Assembly: GCF_003598715.1 (NCBI RefSeq)
Contig: NZ_QZFU01000012.1
Location: 62,001-126,000, forward strand
DNA from: Nocardia panacis
Lineage (GTDB): Bacteria; Actinomycetota; Actinomycetes; Mycobacteriales; Mycobacteriaceae
DNA length: 64,000 bases
Direction: 5' to 3'
This document shows positions 19,444-27,945 of this stretch, piece after piece. Positions within the stretch are counted from its first letter, which is position 1, and the number at the start of each line of letters is the position of its first letter. The notes below the pieces were generated by a model. The model did not search any database. It was not told the DNA's origin and saw only the letters and a list, made by a program, of their open reading frames with translations. A program made the position numbers and the translations under genes.

Positions 19444-21177
19444 ATGCCCGAGACCGCCACGACGCTGACAAGGTTGCGCGCCGGAGGTATCGTGCTGATC
19501 CGCCGCGTCGAGCGGATTGTCGATCTGAACTATGTCGGGCTCGTCGTCGCGACGGTGTTCTTCGCGCTGTCGGTGACGCCGTCGCTGCTACCGCGCGACT
19601 GGTTGTTCCAGGGGCTGATCAGCGGGGTCAACGCCGCACTCGGCTACGGTCTCGGCTGCCTGGTGGAATGGGTGTTCCGGCTGTGGATTCGGCCGCGAAT
19701 CAAATACGCCGGGCCGCCCGGCTGGGCGCGCGACGCGATCAAGTCGGCGGTGGTCTTCCTGTGCGGGGTCACCGCGGCGGCGATGCTGGTGCAGTCGGCG
19801 CGCTGGCAGCGCGAGATCACCGCGCTGATGGGGATGACGGGCACCACCACGCCCGCCTACCTGCGCACGGGTCTGCTCAGTGTGATGGTGGGCGCGGTGC
19901 TGGTGGCGGTGTATCGGACGCTGCGCGTGATCATTCTGTTCCTGGCGCGCTGGCTCAACCGGTGGGTGCGGGTGCCGCGCGAACTCGCGCCCGCCGCGGG
20001 TTTCCTGGTGCTGGTCGTCGCGATCGTCACCATTTACAACGGTGTCGCGGTGCGCGGTTTCTTCGCCGTGGCCAATCAGGCGTTCAGTGTGCGCAACGAC
20101 CACAACTCGCCGAATGCGGTGCAGCCGCAACTGCCCGAGCGTTCCGGCAGCCCGCAGTCGCTGGCCAAGTGGGACACACTGGGTTTCGAGGGCCGCTGGT
20201 TCGTCTCGCACGGGCCGACCGCGAGCAAGATCGCCGAGGTCACGGGGCGGCCCGCCAAGGAGCCGGTGCGCGCCTATGTCGGTCTGGAATCGGCGAAGAA
20301 CGGTATGCCGCAGGAGGAGTTGGCGGTCGCTGAACTCGAGCGCGCGCACGCCTTCGACCGCAGGGTGCTGGTGGTGATCACCACGACGGGCACCGGCTGG
20401 GTCAACTCCTTCGCGGCGGGGGCCGTCGAATACATGTACGGCGGCGATTCGGCGCTGATCGCCTCGCAGTACTCGTATCTGCCCAGCGTGCTGTCCTTCT
20501 TGGCGGACCGGAGCAAAGCGGCGCAGGCCGGGCGCAAACTGTTCGACGCGGTGTATCAGCACTGGTCGGCGCGTCCGCCGGACGCGCGGCCCAAACTGCT
20601 GGTCTACGGGGAGAGCCTCGGGTCGCAGGGGTCGGAGGCGGCCTTCGACGGGTTGGCGGATCTGCGCACCAAGGTCGACGGCGCGCTGTGGGTGGGGCCG
20701 CCGAATTCCAATCGACTGTGGCAGCAGTTCGTCCAGCGGCGCGATCCGGGCTCGCCGGAGGTGCGACCGGTCTACGCCGACGGGTTGGTGGTCCGATTCG
20801 CCTCGGACAGCGGCGATCTGGCGCGTCCGTCGGCGGAGTGGCGCGCGCCTCGCATCGCCTACCTGCAGCACGCTTCGGACCCGATAGTCTGGTGGTCGAC
20901 GGATCTGATTCTGTCCCAACCGGATTGGCTGTCCGAGCCGCGCGGTTCGGATGTGTCCACGCAGATGCGGTGGTGGCCGTTCGTGACGTTCTGGCAGGTG
21001 GCGGCCGATCTGACCAATGCGCAGGGCGTCACCGACGGACACGGTCACCGCTACGGCAGCCTGGTGCTCGACGGATGGGCCGCCATCGCCGCGCCGCCGG
21101 AATGGACCTCCGCCGTCTCCGACCGGGTGCGTGCCGAACTCGAAGTCGCCGAGCAGAACGAGCGCGAGATCAAATGA
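19444..21177 (+). CDS. alpha/beta-hydrolase with N-terminal membrane domain (Abhydrolase_9 type)
   Basis: A 577-residue protein. Residues about 30-210 contain four or more membrane helices (for example VGLVVATVFFALSVTPSLLP and GFLVLVVAIVTIYNGVAV). The rest is an alpha/beta-hydrolase with the nucleophile elbow LVYGESLGSQGSEAAF and an earlier ITTTGTGWVNSFAAGAVEY. This architecture matches the Abhydrolase_9 family with its N-terminal partner domain, common in mycolic-acid actinobacteria. The substrate is not known; a lipid or cell-envelope ester is an inference from location. The stop overlaps the start of the next gene by four bases (ATGA), so the two are coupled. Confidence 0.85.
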   Translation: MPETATTLTRLRAGGIVLIRRVERIVDLNYVGLVVATVFFALSVTPSLLPRDWLFQGLISGVNAALGYGLGCLVEWVFRLWIRPRIKYAGPPGWARDAIKSAVVFLCGVTAAAMLVQSARWQREITALMGMTGTTTPAYLRTGLLSVMVGAVLVAVYRTLRVIILFLARWLNRWVRVPRELAPAAGFLVLVVAIVTIYNGVAVRGFFAVANQAFSVRNDHNSPNAVQPQLPERSGSPQSLAKWDTLGFEGRWFVSHGPTASKIAEVTGRPAKEPVRAYVGLESAKNGMPQEELAVAELERAHAFDRRVLVVITTTGTGWVNSFAAGAVEYMYGGDSALIASQYSYLPSVLSFLADRSKAAQAGRKLFDAVYQHWSARPPDARPKLLVYGESLGSQGSEAAFDGLADLRTKVDGALWVGPPNSNRLWQQFVQRRDPGSPEVRPVYADGLVVRFASDSGDLARPSAEWRAPRIAYLQHASDPIVWWSTDLILSQPDWLSEPRGSDVSTQMRWWPFVTFWQVAADLTNAQGVTDGHGHRYGSLVLDGWAAIAAPPEWTSAVSDRVRAELEVAEQNEREIK

Positions 21178-21809
21178 GAACCGTCGCGGCCGCCGCGCTT
21201 CCGCTCGCCTGGAGCACCGGTGTGCTGCCCCGGCTCGGGTTGGGTCTGCGCGGGCGCACCGCCGCCAATGCCGCGTTCGCCACCGGTTATCTCCTGGTCT
21301 TTCACGGCAGGCCGAACTGGCTGTCCGCCAAGGGTTTGCGGGTGGGCGCGGTCGCCGCGGGCGCGGTCGCGGCCGGGGTCGGCGCGGCCCTCGCCATCCC
21401 GGCTACGCGCACCCGACTGCGCACGCTCGACCGCCCCCAGCCCGAGGCGCCGTTGGCGGAATGGGTTGCCTTCCACATCCCGCTCGGCACGGTCTACCCG
21501 GAGGAGACGATCTTCCGCGGCACCCTCGATCCGCTGCTCGAATCCGAACTCGGCGCGCGCCCGGCGGCCGTATTGTCGCCAATCCTGTTCGGCCTCTGGC
21601 ATATTCAGCCTGCCCGCGCGGCCGGGGACAGTATCCCCGCGACCGTCGCCTTCACCACCGCGGCGGGCGCGATCCTCTCCGGACTGCGTCGCCGCACCGA
21701 CTCGGCCCTCGCGCCGAGCCTGCTGCATCTGGCCGCCAATGTCGGCGGCGCGCTCGCACCGCGCCTGGCCGGGCGCACCGTTACCGGGCGGTTGCCAAAA
21801 TCCCGGTGA
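21174..21809 (+). CDS. CPBP family intramembrane metalloprotease
   Basis: A 211-residue membrane protein of the Rce1/CPBP (Abi) type. The three motifs are present in order: YPEETIFRG (the EExxxR catalytic glutamates), FGLWHIQPA (histidine) and LLHLAANVGG (histidine/asparagine), all near the C-terminal half within hydrophobic stretches. The N-terminus is hydrophobic. It is translationally coupled to the membrane hydrolase upstream, so the two may act together on membrane-embedded substrates. Some CPBP proteins take part in immunity to self bacteriocins, but nothing here points to that. About 130 bases separate it from the next gene. Confidence 0.85.
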   Translation: MRTVAAAALPLAWSTGVLPRLGLGLRGRTAANAAFATGYLLVFHGRPNWLSAKGLRVGAVAAGAVAAGVGAALAIPATRTRLRTLDRPQPEAPLAEWVAFHIPLGTVYPEETIFRGTLDPLLESELGARPAAVLSPILFGLWHIQPARAAGDSIPATVAFTTAAGAILSGLRRRTDSALAPSLLHLAANVGGALAPRLAGRTVTGRLPKSR

Positions 21810-21941
21810 CCGAGTCCGAAAACCATACTGCCCGTTATGAATAGGACGTTGATCGTTCAGTTGGCGGACAACCGGGCGCGGGATCATGGAGGTGTCCGGG
21901 GGACCGGATGAGTCGAAAGCGACGAGTCTCGGGCAGGAATC

Positions 21942-23975
21942 ATGGATGTTCGCGATATCGGGTCCGCGCACAAGTACACCATGCGCATCAGTCGGCTGAC
22001 CATCGACAAACTCGGAATACGACTCTACGACAGGGTTTCGGCGGTGCTGGCCGAACTCATCGCCAATTCCTACGATGCCGACGCCACCAGGGTGGATGTG
22101 GCGCTGCCGTGGGGTGTGACGCTGGCGGGCACGGTGCACGACGCCGACCGCGAACCCTATGCCATCGTCGTGCGCGACAATGGTCACGGTATGACCGCCG
22201 CCGAGATCAACCAGCACTATTTGATGGTGGGTTCGGATCGTCGGGTGCGCACCGGCAGCGATATGTCGCGCCGCCTGGAGCGACCGGTGATGGGCCGCAA
22301 GGGAATCGGCAAACTGGCGGCATTCGGCATTTGTCGCACCATCGAGGTGATCTCGGCGGGCGGCACCGACACCGAGCGTACCGAGCACGGTTGGCCGGTG
22401 GCCAATATCGTGATGGATCTCGAGGATATGCTCTCCGACACCGACCACGACTACCACCCGAAGCCCGGTCCCGCCGACGGCACCCATCTGCCCGAACGCG
22501 GAACCACGGTGATCCTGCGGGACTTCTTCCGCAAGCGGGTGAATACCGGCCCGGAATTGAGCCGTCAGCTCGCCGCCCGATTCGGTCTGGAACGTGCGGA
22601 CTGGCAGGTGTGCGTGCGCAACAATCTCGCCATCGGCCGCCAGCAGATGTTCATGCTCAGCGATCTGCCCATCGATCTGATGGAGGAGACCAGAATCGAT
22701 GTCGCCAAACGGCCGGTGCGCATGGGCAATCTGTTCCTGCCCGTCGCCGGGTGGGTGGCCTACTCCAAACATCCGTACCGGGATGAGGCCATGGCGGGCG
22801 TGCGGATCTACGCGCGCGGCAAGTTGGTGGCCCAGACCAGGGATTTCGGTATCGCCGCCGGTTTCACCGGCGAATTCAAACTGCGTTCCTATCTGGTCGG
22901 CGCGATCCACGTGGACTGGCTCGACGACGAGGAGGATCTGGTTCGCTCCGACCGTCAGGACATCATCTGGAATTCCGAACGCGGCGAGGCGCTTTCGGCC
23001 TGGGGTCGCACCCTGGTGCGCGAACTCGGTCTGCTGGGCGAGAATTCGGTCAAGCGACGGGTGTGGGAGGAGTTCCTGGAGCGCTCCGATATCCGGGCCG
23101 TGCTCCAGGCGCTCGCGCCCAATGACGCCCTGTTCCGCAAATCGGTGCTGGACGCGGCCCGAATCCTGGTGAACAACAAGGACCGCGCCGCCCTGGACGA
23201 CCGCTCCCATGTCGAGAGCATCGTCCGCCTGGCGCTTTCGCTCGGCCCGCAGCGCAGCCTGCTCGACACCCTCAAGGAGGTGGCCGAGGACAGCGACAAT
23301 CGGCTGGACGTGGTGGTCGCGCTGTTCGAGACCGCGCGGGTGGCCGAGGTCTACTCCCTGGGCCAGATCGCCTCCGAGCGGGTGGCGGTGGTCAATCGAC
23401 TCCAGGATCTGATCGATGACCGTCGCTCGCTCGAACGCCCCTTCCAGGAGTTGATCGAGCGCGCGCCCTGGCTGCTGGCCCCCGAGTGGACGCCGCTGGG
23501 GATGAACGAATCGCTCAAGCGGGTGCGGGCGGGCTTCGAGCGCTGGTATGCCCAGCGATTCGGCGTCGCGCTGGTCACCACGGCCATCGGCAGCGAGCGG
23601 CGCGAACCGGATTTCGTGCTGCTGCACGACGCGGGCGAGCTGTGGATCGTGGAGATCAAGCGGATGGATTACCACCTCACCGACGAGGAGTACAACCGCG
23701 CCATCAACTATCTCTACGCGCTGGATCGGTTCCTCGACGACAATCCGCGCATCGGCGAGCAGTTCCCGCGCCGCAGGCTCACCTTCATCGTCGACCACAT
23801 CGACAAACTGGGGCCTGCCTCGGTGTCCTCACTGGCCAGCGACAACCGGATCGATCGGCGCACCTGGCGCGAACTGCTCGACGCCACGCTGCGCGCGCAC
23901 CGCGACTTCCTCGACCGGGTCTATGCCATGCGGGTCGGCGAGCCGCAGGACAGCGGTCGCGCCGTCGGCGAATAG
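21942..23975 (+). CDS. GHKL (MORC-like) ATPase with C-terminal PD-(D/E)XK-type domain
   Basis: A 677-residue protein. The N-terminal Bergerat-fold ATPase is complete: AELIANSYDADA (E38, N42, D45), VRDNGHGM (D79-G83) and GRKGIGKLAAFG (G118-G123). This is closest in style to Hsp90/MutL/MORC proteins, not to histidine kinases, since no H-box is present. A helical middle follows (about residues 330-500). The C-terminal domain has PFQELIERAPWLLAPEWTPL, then D557 in EPDFVLL and E571/K573 in LWIVEIKR, the spacing of a PD-(D/E)XK nuclease core, reminiscent of Shedu/DUF4263-type domains. AGGA precedes the start. I infer a single-protein ATP-driven nuclease, possibly phage defence or DNA repair. Codon use is as GC-rich as its neighbours. 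Confidence 0.75.
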   Translation: MDVRDIGSAHKYTMRISRLTIDKLGIRLYDRVSAVLAELIANSYDADATRVDVALPWGVTLAGTVHDADREPYAIVVRDNGHGMTAAEINQHYLMVGSDRRVRTGSDMSRRLERPVMGRKGIGKLAAFGICRTIEVISAGGTDTERTEHGWPVANIVMDLEDMLSDTDHDYHPKPGPADGTHLPERGTTVILRDFFRKRVNTGPELSRQLAARFGLERADWQVCVRNNLAIGRQQMFMLSDLPIDLMEETRIDVAKRPVRMGNLFLPVAGWVAYSKHPYRDEAMAGVRIYARGKLVAQTRDFGIAAGFTGEFKLRSYLVGAIHVDWLDDEEDLVRSDRQDIIWNSERGEALSAWGRTLVRELGLLGENSVKRRVWEEFLERSDIRAVLQALAPNDALFRKSVLDAARILVNNKDRAALDDRSHVESIVRLALSLGPQRSLLDTLKEVAEDSDNRLDVVVALFETARVAEVYSLGQIASERVAVVNRLQDLIDDRRSLERPFQELIERAPWLLAPEWTPLGMNESLKRVRAGFERWYAQRFGVALVTTAIGSERREPDFVLLHDAGELWIVEIKRMDYHLTDEEYNRAINYLYALDRFLDDNPRIGEQFPRRRLTFIVDHIDKLGPASVSSLASDNRIDRRTWRELLDATLRAHRDFLDRVYAMRVGEPQDSGRAVGE

Positions 23976-24008
23976 GTCCGGTGCGAGCCGGGGGCATACC
24001 CTCGGCCC

Positions 24009-24398
24009 ATGGCGCGACGATCGACGGTGGATCCGGCGGAGCTGCGGGCGGCGGTGCTCGCGGTCCGCGGCTGGCTGCGCGACGAGTCCGCCCCGCCTCC
24101 GCCGCGCGCCGCGTTGGCCGCCGCCGTCCGGGCCACGGTGCGCGCGGTGGCCGCCGCGGCGCCAGGGCATTCCGTGGAGGTCAGAGTGCCGCCGTTCGTG
24201 GCGGTGCAGTGCGTCGAGGGGCCGCGCCACACCAGGGGCACCCCGCCCAATGTGGTCGAGACCGACCCGCGCACCTGGCTGCTGCTGGCCACCGGTCTGC
24301 TCGATTTCGCGGCCGCGGTGGACTCCGGTGCGGTGGCGGCCTCGGGCACCCGCGCGGCCGAGGTCGCGCACTGGCTGCCCATCACGAATCCCGACTGA
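24009..24398 (+). CDS. bacterial SCP-2-like protein (sterol carrier family)
   Basis: A 129-residue protein matching the small conserved gene that precedes purF in mycobacteria (Rv0807), generally annotated as a sterol-carrier-family protein. Visible features are the N-terminal helical segment MARRSTVDPAELRAAVLAVR, a strand-like VEVRVPPFVAVQCV and a C-terminal amphipathic helix WLLLATGLLDFAAAV. The role is unknown; lipid binding is inferred from the family name. TACCCT lies six bases before the ATG, which suggests a leaderless transcript. It ends two bases before the convergent DUF3533 gene. Confidence 0.75.
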   Translation: MARRSTVDPAELRAAVLAVRGWLRDESAPPPPRAALAAAVRATVRAVAAAAPGHSVEVRVPPFVAVQCVEGPRHTRGTPPNVVETDPRTWLLLATGLLDFAAAVDSGAVAASGTRAAEVAHWLPITNPD

Positions 24399-24399
24399 G

Positions 24400-25737
24400 C
24401 TAAGCGGTGACCAGGTTGGCGCGTTCCAACCCCTTGTGGTCGTAGTACTTGGTGATCACGAAGCCGAGCACCAGCCCGATCACCAGTCCGAGCACCGCCA
24501 TCCATACGCCCCGCTGCAATCCGGCGGAGAAATCGGCGTCGAAATACAGGATCGATCGCACCCCGAGGAAGACCTGGTGCATCGGTTCGAAGTTGGCCAA
24601 CCAGCCGAAGTAGCTCGGCGTCGCCTCGATCGGCACGGTGCCGCCCGAGGACGGCAGACCCAGGATGATGAAGATGATCAGGTTCACCAGCAGACCCGCC
24701 GATCCGATCGCAGCCAGTGTGGAAAGACAGGTAATCCCGACCGCGATCATGGCCAGCCCGCTGTAGAGGTAGAGCGCCAGCGGCTGATCGATCGGCATAT
24801 CCAGCAGGTAGGCGACGAGCATGAAGATGCCGGAGACGATGCCTGCCGTGACCACCATCACCCCCCACTTGATCAGCAGGGTGTGGAAACGGGAGATGGC
24901 CGCCGCCGGGTAGTGCACATACCAGGGGCCGTATTCCGTTGGTATGAAACCGAGTTGGCCGTCGATCATGGTGTGGATCACCATGGCCCCGACCATCGCG
25001 GCCAACAGCAGCAGCAGCGCGTAGAAGAAGGCGCTGAGCCCCTGCCCGGTCCCGTCGGGCAGGGGATGGAACTGCTGGACAACGATTTTCACCGGATCGC
25101 CGAGCGCGACCCTGGCGGCGCCGGACAGTTCGGGGGCGGGCGGCCCGCCGGGCGCGGGGGCCAACTGTTCGCGCACCTGGTCGGTGAGTTGCCCGCCAAC
25201 CCTGGTGTTGACCTGCGTGAGCGCCTGGTTGGCCACCCGGAGCACGATCTGGGTGCCGAACGCGCCCATGCGCGGATTGGTCTGCACGGTGAGGATCGGA
25301 CGCTGGATATCGCCGGGCACCACGCTGCCGACCCCGAGTATGCCCAGCCGCTTGCTGAAATCGCTCGGGATGACGATGGCCCCGTACAGCTTCCCGGACT
25401 GCATCTGCTGGGTGGCCTCGTTCGGGCCGAGCATCCGCAGGTCCACCTTCTCGGCGGGGATCCCCGCGCGCAGGCCCTCGGCGATCTGATTGCCGAAATC
25501 GACCTCCTGGCGGTGATCCGGGGTGCCGAGCACATCGCCGACATCCTGGTTCACCAGCGCGATCGGGAAGTCGTGCAGATTCTTCTCCGGGTCGATGACG
25601 TAATCGAGGTACATCACCCCCAGCAGCGAGGTCAGCACGACCAGCACCAGGACGGGTGCGGTGAGCATGCGTGTCCAGCGCTTGCGGTCGAGGCGGGGGA
25701 GCTCGGCGGTGCGAGCGGAGCCGTCCGAAGTCGTCAC
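24400..25737 (-). CDS. DUF3533 / YhgE-Pip-like membrane protein
   Basis: A 445-residue protein with one N-terminal membrane helix ([20 protein letters not shown]), a roughly 190-residue outside domain, and five to six helices from about residue 235 to the end. The segment DFPIALVNQDVG after the first helix is characteristic of the ABC-2-like YhgE/Pip/DUF3533 group. Such proteins resemble ABC-2 permeases but lack a paired ATPase here. A role in export of a lipid or peptide is inference. TACCGT lies seven bases before the GTG start, fitting a leaderless promoter. It is divergent from purF. Confidence 0.78.
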   Translation of the reverse strand: MTTSDGSARTAELPRLDRKRWTRMLTAPVLVLVVLTSLLGVMYLDYVIDPEKNLHDFPIALVNQDVGDVLGTPDHRQEVDFGNQIAEGLRAGIPAEKVDLRMLGPNEATQQMQSGKLYGAIVIPSDFSKRLGILGVGSVVPGDIQRPILTVQTNPRMGAFGTQIVLRVANQALTQVNTRVGGQLTDQVREQLAPAPGGPPAPELSGAARVALGDPVKIVVQQFHPLPDGTGQGLSAFFYALLLLLAAMVGAMVIHTMIDGQLGFIPTEYGPWYVHYPAAAISRFHTLLIKWGVMVVTAGIVSGIFMLVAYLLDMPIDQPLALYLYSGLAMIAVGITCLSTLAAIGSAGLLVNLIIFIILGLPSSGGTVPIEATPSYFGWLANFEPMHQVFLGVRSILYFDADFSAGLQRGVWMAVLGLVIGLVLGFVITKYYDHKGLERANLVTA

Positions 25738-25881
25738 GGACGTGACGGTAACAGCCGAACAGGGCGGATTCCCGCCAATCGCCGGGCGATTGCTCCACGG
25801 ATGCGGTGGCGGTGCTCACCGGGAACGGCGCACCCGTAGAATGACTGTTGCCCCCAAGCCCGCCCGATCAGGGAGCACACG

Positions 25882-27480
25882 GTGACCAACGCCGACCTGC
25901 CGGTCAACACCATTTCCGCCACCTCCGATCTCGACGAGAACGAGCCACGCGAGGAGTGCGGGGTCTTCGGAGTCTGGGCGCCCGGCGAGGACGTGGCCAA
26001 ACTCACCTACTACGGTCTCTACGCGCTGCAGCACCGAGGGCAGGAGGCCGCGGGGATCGCCGTCGCGGACGGCTCGCAGGTGCTGGTGTTCAAGGATCTC
26101 GGTCTGGTCAGTCAGGTCTTCGACGAGCAGACCCTGGCCGCCATGCCCGGCCACATCGCCATCGGCCACTGCCGCTACTCCACCACCGGCGGGGTCACCT
26201 GGGAGAACTCCCAGCCCATCTTCCGCACCACGGCCGTCGGTTCCGGACTGGCGCTGGGCCACAACGGAAATCTGGTCAACACCGCCGAATTGGCAGGCCG
26301 GGCAAGAGAATTGGGCCTGATCGGCGGGACGCGCCACGGCGCGGTCGCGGCCACCTCGGATTCGGATGTCATCACCGCGCTGCTGGCGCACGCGGCCGCC
26401 GACTCGAGTATCGAGCAGGCCGCCATGACGCTGCTGCCCACGCTGCGCGGCGCGTTCTGCCTCACCTTCATGGACGAGCACACCCTCTACGCGGCCCGCG
26501 ATCCGCACGGTGTGCGCCCGCTGTGTCTGGGCAGGCTGGACCGTGGCTGGGTCGTAGCCAGCGAGACGGCCGCCCTGGACATCGTCGGCGCGGCCTTCGT
26601 CCGCGAGATCGAGCCGGGCGAGCTGCTGGCCATCGACGCCGAGGGCGTGCGCTCGATGCGCTTCGCCAATCCCGAGCCCAAGGGCTGCATCTTCGAATAC
26701 GTGTACCTGGCCCGCCCCGATTCGACCATCTCCGGTCGCTCGGTGCACGCCACCAGAGTGGAGATCGGTCGCAGGCTGGCCAAGGAGCACCCGGTCGAGG
26801 CGGATCTGGTCATCCCGGTGCCGGAGTCGGGCACCCCGGCGGCGGTCGGCTACGCGCAGGGTTCCGGCGTGCCCTACGGCCAGGGCCTGATGAAGAACGC
26901 CTATGTCGGGCGCACCTTCATCCAGCCGAGTCAGACCATCCGTCAGCTCGGCATCCGGCTCAAGCTCAATCCGCTGCGCGAGGTCATCCGGGGCAAGCGC
27001 CTGATCGTGGTGGACGATTCGATCGTGCGCGGCAATACCCAGCGCGCGCTGATCCGCATGCTGCGCGAGGCGGGCGCGTTGGAGATCCATGTGCGCATCG
27101 CCTCCCCGCCGGTCAAGTGGCCCTGCTTCTACGGCATCGATTTCGCCTCGCGGGCCGAGTTGATCGCCAATGGGGCCGGCGCGGAGCCTGCGCAGCGCCC
27201 AACAAACACAGCCGCAGAGGCCTTACACGACATGGTGGAGGGGGTGCGTCGTTCCATCGGAGCGGATTCGCTCGGCTATATCTCTCTGGAGGGGATGGTC
27301 GCGGCCACCGAACAACCGCGCACTCGACTGTGCTGTGCCTGTTTCGATGGGGAATACCCGATCGCGCTGCCCTCGGAGGCCGCTATCGGCAAGAACGTGC
27401 TCGAGGGCATGCTCAGCGGCCAATCCGAGACCGAGATGCTCAGTGCGAACGCCAATGCGAGTGCGTTGAGCCGCCCGTAG
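25882..27480 (+). CDS. purF: amidophosphoribosyltransferase
   Basis: A 532-residue glutamine PRPP amidotransferase, the committed first step of purine synthesis. The catalytic cysteine is C26 in REECGVFGVW, so a 25-residue propeptide must be removed. The glutaminase domain continues with ALQHRGQEAAGIAV and GHCRYSTTG. The PRPP-binding loop is LIVVDDSIVRGNTQRAL. The C-terminal CCACF and the upstream PPVKWPCFYG cysteines suggest the iron-sulfur type, as in Bacillus PurF. The GTG start is about 40 bases after TAGAAT (25837). A long hairpin follows. In mycobacteria purM is next; here an ABC importer intervenes. Confidence 0.96.
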   Translation: MTNADLPVNTISATSDLDENEPREECGVFGVWAPGEDVAKLTYYGLYALQHRGQEAAGIAVADGSQVLVFKDLGLVSQVFDEQTLAAMPGHIAIGHCRYSTTGGVTWENSQPIFRTTAVGSGLALGHNGNLVNTAELAGRARELGLIGGTRHGAVAATSDSDVITALLAHAAADSSIEQAAMTLLPTLRGAFCLTFMDEHTLYAARDPHGVRPLCLGRLDRGWVVASETAALDIVGAAFVREIEPGELLAIDAEGVRSMRFANPEPKGCIFEYVYLARPDSTISGRSVHATRVEIGRRLAKEHPVEADLVIPVPESGTPAAVGYAQGSGVPYGQGLMKNAYVGRTFIQPSQTIRQLGIRLKLNPLREVIRGKRLIVVDDSIVRGNTQRALIRMLREAGALEIHVRIASPPVKWPCFYGIDFASRAELIANGAGAEPAQRPTNTAAEALHDMVEGVRRSIGADSLGYISLEGMVAATEQPRTRLCCACFDGEYPIALPSEAAIGKNVLEGMLSGQSETEMLSANANASALSRP

Positions 27481-27493
27481 ATCTCTTACCGCC

Positions 27494-27527
27494 GATACGG
27501 CATCGACCCTCAGGTCGGTGCCGTATT
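27494..27527 (+). terminator. hairpin terminator after purF
   Basis: ATACGGCATCGACC (27495-27508) pairs with GGTCGGTGCCGTAT (27513-27526) across a CTCA loop; one pair is G-T, and an outer G-T extends it. It lies 14 bases after the stop, with TCGTTTG after it. Confidence 0.8.
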
Positions 27528-27945
27528 CGTTTGTCGCCGGTGGGGATCCACGCCTGCCACCGTGAACTACGGTGGGCGCTTGGTGCTCGATCGGCGTGTC
27601 GCCTCCGCGTTTCGTCCCGGATGCCCGAATCGAGGACGCCGCTCCGGATTTCGGGGCTTGCAGCGCGAATTCTCGCTCTATTCGTCCGTTCTCGTGCCGT
27701 GGCCTCTTCGGGACCGTGGCAACAGGGAATTCGTCCGGACCTGGAACTTCGATCCGCCCCTCGGCGCGGCCCGTGCAAGATCGGCGACAACTGCGAGCCG
27801 GGCGTGATTTTTTCTCTGAAAACGAGCCGTCTCGCAGATGGATCGTGGGTACGGTGCCCGTCAGATCGGAAGTTCACCGCGCCACATCGCCGTGCCTGTG
27901 ACCCAGGAAGCGTGTGTTGGGGGCGCGCTCGAGAAGTGGGGCCTC
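27528..27945. other. intergenic region upstream of the ABC importer
   Basis: About 420 bases with no gene I can support. CCACCGT...ACGGTGG near 27558-27576 makes a 7-bp hairpin, and a run of six T occurs near 27808. The region is less GC-rich than the genes beside it and presumably holds the importer promoter, but I cannot place it with confidence. Confidence 0.45.

Noticed and set aside
27562..27901. Possible small ORFs between purF and the importer
   Set aside because: Arg/Pro/Ser-rich products, no ribosome-binding site and overlapping alternatives in other frames.
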